From NCBI GenBank assembly GCA_049724395.1, contig JAUGWO010000031.1, forward strand, positions 35,390 through 99,389: a stretch of 64,000 bases of DNA, read 5' to 3'. The translations under genes were made by a program, and so were the position numbers. The notes below the pieces were generated by a model. It did no database searches. It saw only the letters and a program-made list of their open reading frames with translations, and was not told where the DNA came from. This DNA is from Spongospora subterranea f. sp. subterranea (lineage: Eukaryota; Endomyxa: Phytomyxea; Phytomyxea; Plasmodiophorida). Within the stretch, counting starts at the first letter, position 1. Each line of letters begins with the position of its first letter. Positions 39,016 through 50,085 of this stretch are shown piece after piece.

Positions 39016-39219
39016 ACTGTACCTCAGGCAATGACGTGACCCAATGTCAGGTTCAGTCTGCTTCTGCGCATTCATGATAATTGCGTGACGGCAAATTCAT
39101 GATAGTTGCGTGACGGCGCATTATTGTTTTGCGTACGCAGTATTAGTTTGCTAATAACGCTCGCTTATAACTTATACGAACCTTGTCTACCGACAGTATA
39201 AGTTATAAGAGAGTCTACA

Positions 39220-40284
39220 TTTTATATATGAAAAGATATCTACCGTTTATCGAGCAGAACTTGTTTACTCTCAGCCATTAATGGCGTTCGACATTAATTA
39301 ACTGCCGATGAACAAGAACGTGATTCTATCGGCGCCGATTTCCTATTTACTAGTTGTCTGCATAGCTTGGCTCTCTGAAAACCGGTCTAGACCGTATCGA
39401 CTTATCGAATTTGTGTTTGCAGGCATATTGACCTGATACACGAAAGATGGAGGTCAGGGAATTTTCAGCAACGGATTGGAGTTTATTATTGTTCAGCTTA
39501 AGCTCCATCGCCAGAATGAGCGGGCTGAACTGATATATCCGCCTTCACTTTAGTGTGCAGACAGAAATGGGAAAGAAATGAAAGTTGTGATGGGCTGTTT
39601 CAGCAATAACACCTGTAGCAACCCCAACCAGCCCCAGGGCACTGGAACACGCGAATTCACCGATGATTCGTCAGTGCACCTTATCGGAAATTATGCCGAT
39701 GTTCGTCGCTTGGGGAGCGAATACCATGACATTTAATCCCCATCTCATTAAAGATCAACACTTGCAGCAGTACTGGCTTTCCCCATTACCCTTTAATGTT
39801 GATAGTTCCGTGGTGTTTGGGCCAGAGGGTGGGGTCATCATTCAACAAGTTCACTCAACCGCTCCTTTTTTCTGAAAAGTAAAGACACTGTGTCTGTTGA
39901 CAAAATTGTGAGATGGGTAATCAGAACCCGGTCATAGGAATTCTCTTGTGTTCGTTCTAACTACAGCCAACAACGGCGCCAACCTCAACTTCTGTAAACT
40001 TTAACTTTCTAATTGTATAGAGCGCCCTCCATTCCTGTAGGGAAACGACGGCGGCATATGTATTCAATAGTGCAAAAAAGGTCGACAGGCAAGTGCAAGT
40101 CAATTTAACATGTCAATTTGTTCAATGATGCAAATTGGTATATCGGACGAAGGACATCATTTTGAAAAAAAATGTATCCAAAAATACAGGGTTTGCTCCA
40201 CAAATATTGCTCTAGCATTGCAATTTGACTCGCCAAGTGAAAACGTTGGCGTATGGTTGCGATTCTGATGAAGAGTATGGGAGA
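39220..40284. other. intergenic, no gene recognised
   Basis: Contains one frame of 70 codons (39663-39875, plus) with no recognisable motif. Otherwise nothing called. Confidence 0.35.
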
Positions 40285-41676
40285 TTAATGTTGGAGTTTT
40301 GGCATTGCACATCTCATCAAGCCGTCGTACAAAACAGCTTTATCAAGATTCCTCCCGATCAGAATCAACTTGGTAAACGGGGAGTCGTCTTGCGTCCATG
40401 GTAAACCGGATTCGCAATCAAACAGACGCTGGACGGATTGGATATGGATTCTATTGGGATCGTTAACGCTGTTGACAATACCCTTAATCCGATATATTGT
40501 CCAGGGATATTCCTACGCGGGCACAGTTTAACATAAACGGATTTGGCAAAAAGCGCAACGAATTCGTACTGGATTTTCTTCAAGTTGATCCCATAATATT
40601 AACCCCAACCATTGATTCACCTTGTCCATGTTGAACGCAAACGATTCATCATAAGGACCTAGAACTAGAGCGGTGATAGAATGGTCATGAAAACACAGCG
40701 ATGAACTGAGCACCGATGCGTCTTTGATATTGTAGGCGGACAGATTCGTCAACTGTAAAAGCGGGCCAATGTTTATCATCCCCATGATGGACAACGAATC
40801 AGCTAACCTGTTGATACGATATATCGCCACGAACTGTGGTCAGAACAGGAGCTGTAATATTGATCTCCTTGATTTTACTCAGTAATGAATCACCTTCAGC
40901 GATGCTGATCAAATCAGTTTTATTCAAGACAAGACGATCAGCGTATGCGATCTGCCTTTGAAGAGAAAGTAATTCCTGTGGTTTAACAAGTCAACAAGAA
41001 TCGAGCTCCAACCGCGTTCAACCAGAAATTACGAACATTTGGGGTAGCGTTGGATGATTGCTGGGATAAGTTGGCGCCATCCAGAACCGTTACGATCCCA
41101 TCGAGATGCACAGGAACCTGAAGCGCTTGATCAACCCATAGCATTGCGGCAACCTCCCCTGCACCAAAAATTAGTTGATGGCAAGACGCGCTGACTCGAA
41201 TTCATATACAAACTGACCGGGATCGGCAAGACCGCTACATTCCAATATCATATAGTCGAACCGGCACATGCCCACAAGGCGCTCTAAAGCACCAATAAAA
41301 TCGCTTTTAACTGAACAGCAAATACACCCTGATACCAACAAGTTTCCTCAGTCAGGGATTCATCTCAGCAAAATCAATCAGAGGTTTACCTTGGGCTAAT
41401 TCGACGAAGTTATCAAACACTTGTCCATTCTCGGAATCTGTTAACGACGGTTTATCCATCCCTCCATCCGAGAATTCGTTTTGAATCAGGGCGACGCGCA
41501 TGGAATTTGCCATCATTTGCGACATGATCTCTCTGTATTCCGAAACTCACACAAAATCAACAACATTTACTGAGCGGCTGTTCCGACCGTATCAGGGTTG
41601 TCTTTCCGGCGCCAAGCCAGCCGCCAACTACGGTTAGCGGTACCGACCTGATTTCATCAGGATTAGGAGACGACAT
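40285..41676 (-). CDS. ZNG1: ZNG1/COBW-type G3E GTPase metallochaperone
   Basis: GTP-dependent zinc chaperone family that loads metal onto methionine aminopeptidase in other eukaryotes. The spliced protein starts MSSPNPDEI and has the P-loop GGWLGAGKTTLI. The metal-binding CxCC is in GCICCSVKSD, Walker B/G3 in ECSGLADP, and the G4-type NKTD in LNKTDL. The C-terminal COBW domain contains SAYN, HDHSITAL, WLGLILWDQ, RIKGIVNS and GRNLDKAVL, and ends at 40285. Several GT-AG introns interrupt it. The one near 40515-40575 joins LEENP to EYPWTIYRIKG. Not every internal border was resolved (about 40980-41060). Confidence 0.88.
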
Positions 41677-42477
41677 CAGGGTCACGCGTTGTCAAGGCGC
41701 TTTTCGGTCATGAAAACTCGGATTCGAAAAAAAAAACGCCAACCTTATCCGGACTTTGCGTTGCGGATCAATTCCAACCAGGAAAACCTGTTCTGGCTCG
41801 AAAGAAATTCTTGACAAAAACACCTTTGACCAACTTCGGAATCTGATTTTATTCATGTTACGAGTGGCCTTGGCATGTGACAGTGAATGTGTTGTTACAA
41901 CATTATGATACGCCTTGGCACAAACACAAATGTGAGTTCAATGGGCAATATCTATGTTGAAGAATTATCGGTCGTCTGTTGCTAGGCATTGATTGACCGT
42001 TTTGACGCTTTTACAGACGCTGTTGGTCCATATTGACCTTCATGACGAGTTTTCTGGGTATCATATGGGTATATGTTTCGAAGTTCGCGAATTGAGATAG
42101 GGGAATAACTGTACGATCCGCTTGTTCCCAGCACATTGTGGTGGGAATGGCCAACATTTATTATCATACCATAGTGCAGGTGCAAAAGGCAAAATTGTCA
42201 TCGTGATGCTGGTTTCTGTTCTGCGGTTAATGGACTAACAGAAAAAAATAAAGATCTCGGTGACATTCTGCAGATTTTAACAGGGGGATTATTCATATTA
42301 GACACTGGAAAGGAGTGTTTTTGGATCAGGAAAGTGGATCAAGAGGGATAACTGGGCGGATAATACCATAAATCATACACAGTTAGTTCTGATAACCGTG
42401 TTACGTCTCTCACTATCGGATCAGCACCTTTCCTATTAACACCATATTCGATATTCCCCCTCTGACCCTGTCGTTAT
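41677..42477. other. intergenic with short unrecognised frame
   Basis: The minus-strand frame 41982-42185, first ATG near 42167, gives about 61 residues rich in His, Tyr and Ser. It may be chance. Otherwise no feature. Confidence 0.3.
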
Positions 42478-42765
42478 CTTCATTGGCCGACCCTTTCCTC
42501 ATCTGTACCCACAGGCTATTCCTCCTTGTCATTATCCTCATCCATTGGCCGACCCTTTCCTCATCTTTACCCACAGGCTATTCTCCTTGTCATTATCCTC
42601 ATCCATTGGCCGATCCTGTCCTCATCTTTACCCGCAGGCTATTCCTCCTTGTCATTATCCTGATCCATTGGCCGACCCTCTCCTCATCTTTACCCACAGG
42701 CGATTTCTCCTTGTCACTATCCTGATCCATTGGCCGACCCTTTCCTCATCTTTCCTCATCCATTG
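42478..42765. repeat. 62-bp minisatellite, about 4.5 copies
   Basis: Units begin 'ttggccgaccc' at 42483, 42545, 42606, 42667 and 42730 and contain 'cctcatctttacccacagg'. Pyrimidine-rich on the plus strand, ending about 80 bp upstream of the SNW1 start codon. Confidence 0.9.
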
Positions 42766-42843
42766 GTTCTGCCCACTTTAATGAACAACTCCGCCAACGG
42801 ACTTTACTCGATCGCATTTTGAAAAAAGTGCAAAGAGGTTGGG

Positions 42844-45469
42844 ATGTCGCTTGCCCAACTGCTACCCAATGCACAACGACGCCTGACCTCGGTGACGGGT
42901 ACCAAAACTGCTACACCTACTGCTGCCAAACCTACAGCAATTGTAGCGCCCAATACCGTTCCCCCTATCGGCCAACGACAGGGATATATTCCCCGAAATG
43001 ACTCCTGTTATGGCGATGGTGGCGCCTTTCCGGAAATACATAGATTACAGTATCCTTTGGGAATGGGAAGAAGAAACCAATCAAATTCTGGGGTATTTAT
43101 TTCAGCAAATCTCATCTTTTTGTTTCGGTTTTTACGAAAGTGTGACTTTTCAGGCAATTGCGACATTATCTGTCGGAGCAGATGGTGCAGTTGATTATAG
43201 CGGGATTGTTACGCAGAGAGTTCGAAAGGATCAGATGGTATATAAATCATATAATGATTTAGTTCCGAAAGACCCCAGCCAGGACGAACTTGCGAAACCC
43301 GACGCAGAACAAGAACGAGCCATTACTGTATTGCGCGTAATGTATGTTGTTTGGGATTTTGCTTAATTTATATAGGAGGAAACAAGGCTCGCTCTTGAGA
43401 AAATTGTTGATGTTAAAATATCTGCTGGACAGCCACGATCTAAACCGGTATTTTATGAGAAAAAACTAGTTCGGTGCAACCGAAAAGAGTTTGCTTTAGG
43501 TTGAGAATGCTCATGCTGTCGGTCCGTCGTACGTGCGTTATTCGTCGAAAGATGGCGGCACGAGGGTTGTTCGACTGCAGACGTTAGCAGTAGATCCAAT
43601 AGAACCTGCGAAATTCAAGCACATGAAAGCTCCGGCAGGGCCGCCGTCTCCACCAGTTCCAATAATGCATTCCCCACCCAGAAAAGTCACTGTTGCAGAC
43701 CAGAATATGTGGAAAATTCCTCCATGTATTTCTAATTGGAAAAATATCAAAGGGTCGTTGCTGTAAAATACCACATTGTTGTGCTAAATCCTCTTTTGTG
43801 CAGGTACACAATCGCAGCGGATAAGCGGCTTGCAAGTGATGGTCGCGGTCTTCAAGAAGTGCAAATAAATGACGCCTTCGCATCGCTTTCCGAAACGCTG
43901 TATTTGGCCGAGAGGAACGCAAGGGTAATGGATTTTATTTGATTTTATTTCGTCTTCGTTATTTATCTCATGTTCTGTGTAGGCGGAAGTTGCCGCGCGT
44001 CAGAGTATGCAGAGTCGAATCGAGTTGAAGAAGAGGGAAGTTAAGGAGCAGCAACTATTAGAGTTGGCCGCTGAAGCTAGAGAAAAGCGTGCTGGAATCA
44101 ATCAAACTATTCGGTATATCGCTTGAGAGACATATTTCCGCACTTTTGCTCGATATAATTCTGGTATTTTAGACAAGTCGACACTTACGGTGCAGGAGAT
44201 GATGAGGGCGGTGCCAACGGCAAAACAGAGATTGAGGAACTAGAGGAACGTGAAGAAGTTAGGGCGGATCGCAAAAGAGAATTACGTAGAGAGCTTCGAA
44301 TGTCGCACATGGGCAAGAACGCTCGGCAAAGCAAGATGGAGCGGGACAGCAACCGAGATGTTTCTGAGATGGTTGCCCTTGGTAAGCAACATTCTCATTT
44401 CAAATTGTCAAATAGTTTTTTAACGTTTGAGTTTAGGCAAAAAAGTCGGAGTTGGAGGTGGCGATTCGCTGTTTGATCAGCGATTGTTCAACCAGTCGCA
44501 AGGAATGTCGTCTGGATTTGGTGCTGACGATGCTTATAATGCATACGATTCGCATCTATTTGAATCCAGGGCTGGACAGCACATTTATAGGCCAGCTCAG
44601 CAAGCTGATCAAGATTACGCTCCTGTGCAAGACATGCTTGATAAGGTTGGCGAAGTTGTTTTACCATTATATATATTTTTACATTCCCGCCATAGTCGGT
44701 CGGTAAATTTCAACCGGCACGAGGCTTTGACGGTGCAGATACAACAGTTGAGCAAAGGGCGGCCGGACGCTCTAAGCCGGTTCAGTTCGAAAGGGGCCCT
44801 GAAGATTCGATCAAGATGGACCAGGAGCGGATGACTGCTGAGATTGCTGCTTCGGAACCGACACCGTATTTGTTTGAACCTATTTTTGTTTCGTCAATAC
44901 TAATACCTATGTGTAGTGCTGCTGTCGAATCCGACCCATTCGGCTTGGATAAGTTCCTAACTGCAGGGCAACGTGGTGGTCGTGGTATCAATGTTGGTCA
45001 AAGCGGTTTCTTGACCGCAGCTGCAGGAGGCAGTGGTTCTGGTGAAGCTCCTTCTTCGACAAGACCAAGGCAGATCTTCACTGCAGCAACAGATATTCCC
45101 GATACCTCCCGTGGCGACTCCCATAAACCGGTTCGGCAAAGATCACCAACACCGCCAAGGAGCGATCAGGGTCGTGATCGTCAACTGGCGTCCATGACAC
45201 ATCCGGATCGCCGTGCCATGATGTCACCTCGTAGACGGGTTTCTCGTTCACCACCATCAAGGCGGCGTACATCGAGACACTCTCGCGACCGTAGATCGTC
45301 ATCCAGTTCACGCGACAGCAGATCCCCTATTCGCCGTGATTCATGGTCGAAAACGAATGCTCGCGTATCTAATCGCCGTGATCGCTCATTCTCATCGTCT
45401 TCATCCTCATCCAGTAGCGATGGTGACGACAGTGGTCGTCAACAACGGCAGCGCCGTCGTCGCGAGTGA
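42844..45469 (+). CDS. SNW1: SNW1/SKIP/Prp45 splicing factor with C-terminal RS-like tail
   Basis: NTC-associated spliceosome component and transcription co-regulator. Exon 1 is 42844-43092 and contains QYPLGMGRR; exon 2 starts at 43154. The SNW core is clear: FKHMKAPAGPPSPP, HSPPRKVTV, WKIPPCISNWKN, DKRLASDGRGLQ, then a coiled Lys/Glu/Arg region, DQRLFNQSQGMSSGFGADD, IYRPAQ and finally DPFGLDKFL. In animals and yeasts the protein ends soon after DPFGLDKFL. Here the same open frame continues for about 165 residues with RSPTPPRS, RRRVSRSPPSRRRTSRHSR and long Ser and Arg runs, an RS-domain-like tail. A 52-nt intron near 44867-44919 joins SEPTP to AAVESDPFG. Confidence 0.9.
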
Positions 45470-45539
45470 ACTATATCTAATACTACAAAAGATAATCGTT
45501 TATAACAACCAATCGTTGCAGAACATGATTATTCTCAAC

Positions 45540-46472
45540 AGTAGTCTACTCGGCTTTGGCGCGTTCTTCTAAAGCTTCCTTTTTAGGCTGTGCGACTGGA
45601 GCAGTCTGGCCTTTTTTCATTTTGCGCTGCATGAACATATTGAACGCGAATACAGCCACTAATAACATGGTAGATCTGCAAAAATTGTCAACGAAACTTG
45701 AAAGACAATTAGCGAACAAGCGAACCCATATTTTGACAAGAAGGTTTTTTCTACAGAAAGTACAGTTCGATTAGCGAACCAAACTATGACCTTCCCGTCT
45801 TTAGACACAGTTGTAAACTGGAATGCCTGGCTAGAGACGACATTGAAAACGTATGTAGCCGTCTTTCCAGATGGAAAAGTAAATTCTCCAACCGATACAG
45901 CCACCCCATTAGGAACCACATCAAAGTGAAAATCGTAGGCTGGGGCGATGTCCCTACTCTATATAAGAAAAGCAGATTTTTTTACAAACGCAAAAATCTC
46001 CTACTCTCCCTCTTTGGCAGACTTGAATACGCCAGAGTTGGGATCATCTGAAAAGAACTCACTATGGAGAAAATGTGAACTTGGGAATATGATATTGATG
46101 ACAAATTGCCATACATTTGTACAGACCCTCGGTCACTAACTACCCCGACATCGGTATTGTTAACGAAAGTTTCGCCGACAAGGAACGATCCATCCTCGGT
46201 GATGTTCATTTTCATCAACGAATGTGGCTCGACAATTACACCCGTTGATGAGTCTCCAGTTCCAACACTGACGTCCCACTCCCTGATGTACGCGTATCAG
46301 CGACGCGATTCAGGACCGGTGAACAACAGCGGCAACAACATACGCACCCTTTTATGAACTCCTTGAACTGGAACGTCGGGGCTACCGGGACAATGGGATC
46401 AACAGCTGCATTGGACAGCGCCAGAATTGAGGCGACTGCCAATATCGCCGCCGACATGAAATTCGCAATCAT
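45540..46472 (-). CDS. ER type I membrane protein, family uncertain
   Basis: ATG at 46472 opens a signal peptide (MSAAILAVASILALSNA). A 70-80-nt intron joins FKEFIKG to EWDVSVGTG. The lumenal part contains MNITEDGSFLVGETF, NNTDVGVVSD and FPSGKTATYVFNVV, beta-rich with possible N-glycosylation sites. The last exon gives one membrane helix (TMLLVAVFAFNMFM) and a basic cytosolic tail ending KKEALEERAKAE. This layout recalls TRAP-alpha/Irc22 proteins, but I do not see a decisive motif. Introns near 46060 and 45780 are not fully placed. Confidence 0.5.
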
Positions 46473-46647
46473 AACTGGCTCTGCAAAAGCGTTTTGATCG
46501 ATGAACCACTTGTTTGGTCACGTAATTATTGTACAGTACCTTGGCCTGTGCGGGATTTAACAAATTGCGCAGTTGAAGCAACGGCTGCGCTGTAGCAGTA
46601 TATCCGCTGTGTACAGTGTACACAGCAATAGAGTGCGGCCTATCCCC

Positions 46648-47728
46648 TCTACCGCGCGCGGTTCAACCGCGCGAGATGCTTGGACATTCGCACAATAGGG
46701 TACACTATTGACTGTGACACAGTCTAATAATGCAAAGATATATATTGCACTGAGCGAGGATAGCGGATCGCAGTTTAGAGTTGCGGATCACGTCATATGC
46801 CGAATCGATTCTCTCTTCATCTAGTGTCTTCTGTTTCAGTTTCAACAATGCAATCTTCGAGGTGGGGATTATTTCTACATATAATTAACGGTTCAATTAT
46901 TTCTGATGGTTTTTGTTTAGTCAACTATCGCCTAGCACTTATGCTGCCGTCGCTGAGATGGCTGTATGGGAAAGGTGTTTTATTCTAATCGCATACTGTT
47001 CTTCACCTTAACTCCTCTATAGTGATTCATCAGTAATCGCCGATCACATTCCAGACACTACAGTTGTAGTAGCGTCCATTGCTACGATTCCTGAAAGTGT
47101 TGGCGATGAACGTATTCCATTTTGTAGAGCCACAACGCAAGAGGTTGTCCGGCCTGAATCGTCATTGCTGCGAACAAGCGAGCGAAGCAGCGACTCGTCC
47201 AATGCAGTTCCATCCGAGTCTAGTGAGACTCAAGATCCCGAATCGGCGATGGAGGCGTTGAACTCCGAGATGCACTCCAACTTAGGATATGGCGAGACGT
47301 CTTTTTCCAAAGCGTCAAAATCGAACGCACTGCGAGTGCTTCGAAAATATTCCAAGTACACAGGACATTTTATTTTTAAACGGTGGATGAGCAAAATCAT
47401 AAATACATGATGTTAAGTGTTTAATTCAATATTTTGCGTGTGTTGAAAGAGTTCAAGTTCAAAATAAATGCTGACCCCTATTTGCTACATGGAATAAAAT
47501 AGAGTAGTTTGCGATTGAGTCTTTCCAAAGTACTCGCAGTGCTTTTGATGTTAACGCTTTCGAAAAGACGTCTCGGCATCCGATAGATCCGATACCACAG
47601 TATACTGAAGGTCTATGGTGCGCACTGTGCGATATAGTTTTGCAATGAATTGACTGTGTCACAGTCATTAGTGTACCTTATTGTGCGAGTGTCCAAGCAT
47701 CTCGCGCGGTTGGACCGCGCGCGGTAGA
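46648..47728. mobile_element. 1.08-kb element with about 80-bp terminal inverted repeats
   Basis: Both ends read TCTACCGCGCGCGGT and then CGCGCGAGATGCTTGGACA..CGCACAATA, continuing to GACTGTGACACAGTC. The ends match at roughly 95 percent over about 75-80 bp. Inside, a segment around 47290-47350 ('gcgagacgtctttt', 'gcactgcgagt') recurs inverted at about 47515-47580. I see no transposase, so it is a non-autonomous DNA element, possibly carrying captured sequence. No obvious target-site duplication. Confidence 0.75.
46797..47410 (+). other. Coding-looking segments inside the TIR element
   Basis: A frame at 46797-46988 and a later one from about 47040 (ending 47410) could be exons. The second is Ser/Glu-rich (ERSSDSSNAVPSESSETQ). 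No family recognised. Possible captured host exons. Confidence 0.25.
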
Positions 47729-48063
47729 AAAAAGCCACCGCATACTATTGATAGGAGCGTGGGGTTTATTGGCCAAGTGTTGATAGGATGTTGGGACGAT
47801 ATGATAATGTGATCACAGCTATTGTTGCTATGATGGCTATATCTAGACAGGCTGAGCCTGACTATACTATTGGGTAAATCAGTCGTAATCTATTTACAGA
47901 ATATCAGGGGATTGCCGATATTCAGGTCCCAACCATTACCGATTACAAATATCAATATTGATCGTGAAGGCGGGGCTGTCAATGTGGATATATCAAGGAG
48001 GTATCAGTGAAATATATCATAATCCTAACCTAAAACGATATGAAATGGTGATATTCCTTTAGA
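47729..48063. other. spacer between TIR element and inverted-repeat arm
   Basis: Contains a short near-palindrome around 47905-47930 ('gccgatattcagg' near 'caggggattgccg'). No gene seen. Confidence 0.35.
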
Positions 48064-49899
48064 CCTGATCTGGCAGTTAATCAGTTGACCAAAGAGGAGA
48101 GTATAGAGATCATGCGTCTCCGTTTTGCAATGGAATCTGACATCGCTATCTCATTCTGTTCCTCACTGATTCCATACCAAGATCCTCCCTTTAGTATGAG
48201 GGACTCATTTATACTACTGGCGATGGCGCTAATCCGACTACCTATTATAGACCATATTGACGACACCCTATTGATCGATGATCCGCTCAACGAAGTGCCC
48301 ATAACCAACTTGACACCAAATCGTCCTTCTAAAGAGATCGTAAATGCAGTTAACGGTAACAGGTACCGACGAGATGTTAATTCGAACCATTCTCTGTACC
48401 ATATCGCAATTACTACTCCAGATACAACGAGTTACAAAGGCTTTTGAAGGATATCGACAGTGAAATCATCAATTTTGAATATGATACACATCATCGTACC
48501 TTAGTTCAGCTTGCGATAAGTTTAAGATTTAATATTCATCACCCCGCCATTAATTTCATATCTCACTAATGCCAACTAATATCGGGTCAACTCAGCAATG
48601 AAGTTGCCATTGTTCTTTTGAAGAGTGGCGCCGATCCGTTTATCAGAGACCAGAATGGCAACACCGCAGGTTTTAATGCAGTTGCCAGCGAAATGTATTG
48701 CGACTCTGTCATACTCCAATCACCCTCTTTTGATTAAATGTGCACAGGATTGATGTTGTTGATGCAATATTCTCTCAATACCCCACCCTTGTTGATATTC
48801 CTAACAACTCTGGGTTAACACCCACCGACACTCTGTTCATATCACCACTTATGTCCGATTCGTAAGAAAACTTATCATGCTTTGTAGAACCTTTCCACTT
48901 CCCTTAGATTGATTGTAGTTCTGATCATTTCAAGTTATACGGTGGTCCTCTCGAGGATCTCCCTGAAAACCTTTTCCGACCAAGTGGTCCTCCTGACAGT
49001 ATCATCGAAGCAATTCGTAATAACAGGTACCGAACTGGTGTCAATTTACAGCATTTCATATCAAATAATTGTTGACACTACTTTAGATCTAACCAGCTGG
49101 TCAAGCTATTGAGGGATCTGAAAATTGATATCAATTGTCAATATGCAACAGATTATCGCACGCTTCTTCACCTTGCCATAAGTTCATTGTCGTAATATTC
49201 AACCACCGCCCTTCTATTCCACACCTTCCCAACAACTATGTGATAACCTCAGCGATAAAGTCGCCATTGTTCTTTTGGAATGTGGCGCCGATCCTGCTAT
49301 CAGAGACCAGAATGGCAACAACGCATTACATAGTGCTGCTCTTGCTGAGGACATGTATTGCGACTATATCATGCTCCAATCGATCTTGTGTGATCAATTG
49401 TTTACAGAAAAGTTGTTGATGCGATCGCAAAGAGTCATGCTCATCTTATCTATGACCTGAACAATGCACATCAATCTCCCGTCGATATTGTTATGTATGT
49501 GCAGCATTTTGTTGTCTTTGTTCAATTCATCACGTTATGACTTTCAGGACACGTCGCTGCTTTACCAGTTGAAAATACTCTTTCTGACTTGGCGATCGAT
49601 TCCGCCAATCGATGCGAATAAACTTCGCCGGCAATCTTTGTCACTTTCATTGTATTTTCAATACCTTTATTTAATATTTGGCACAAGAAGTCTGCCAAAT
49701 GGTGCTTGTTGTTTCGTTAACGATAGAAAAAATTCGACTCACGGAAAACGAGTCTCCATTCAGCAAAGTTTCCCCCTAAAAGTCATAAACCGGGAAAACT
49801 TTGGGAACACGCCATTTGTCAAACAGTTTCGAGGAACTCGCTCATATAGATCAAATGGGGTTATCCATTTATTCTCCACAACTGAATGTTAGTGAAGAT
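48064..49899 (+). CDS. Ankyrin-repeat gene, left-arm copy (possibly decayed)
   Basis: Two modules about 660 bp apart encode parallel segments. The first has IVNAVNGNRYRRDVN and then AIVLLKSGADPFIRDQNGN at about 48606-48665. The second has IIEAIRNNRYRTGVN and then AIVLLECGADPAIRDQNGNN, ALHSAALAED at about 49263-49350. The GADPxIRDxNGN(T)AL pattern is the ankyrin-repeat core. Frames are interrupted between segments in a way consistent with short introns, but not all junctions resolve, so this may be a spliced gene or a decaying copy. Start and function unknown. Confidence 0.45.
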
Positions 49900-49999
49900 T
49901 CCTGTAAGTTCATGATATGACAAGAACCTCCGGCCCATGTCGATTTGTGTTGATTATCTGTACTACATATTCAAGGCTAACCGGACATCCTGACAGACA
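48064..49999. repeat. Left arm of a large inverted repeat
   Basis: Matches 61750-63684 in reverse complement. The match starts at 'ctgatctggcag' and ends at 'tgacagaca'. Both boundaries are sharp. The arms differ by scattered substitutions and small indels, so they are neither a simple sequencing hairpin nor brand-new. Confidence 0.92.
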
Positions 50000-50085
50000 T
50001 CCATTTGATGAATGGTGACGCCCCACATCTTCACATCCATTTGATGAAGATCTCCCCTCTTTCATCTCGCGTCATTTGGGGAGAG

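Larger units (their letters stand above)
37273..39219. mobile_element. Inverted-duplication derivative of a pogo/Tigger-like DNA transposon
   Basis: The two ends are inverted copies of one another, both beginning TGTAGACTCTCTTATAAC. They include repeated 'gccgtcacgcaa..atcatgaat' subterminal motifs and, further in, the 5' part of the transposase gene. The left arm runs 37273-37911 and the right arm reads inward on the minus strand. The arms meet at 37911/37912. The element therefore has two 5' ends facing outward and no transposase 3' half. No clear target-site duplication flanks it. It is probably non-autonomous. The arms are nearly identical, so the event is recent. Confidence 0.85.
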
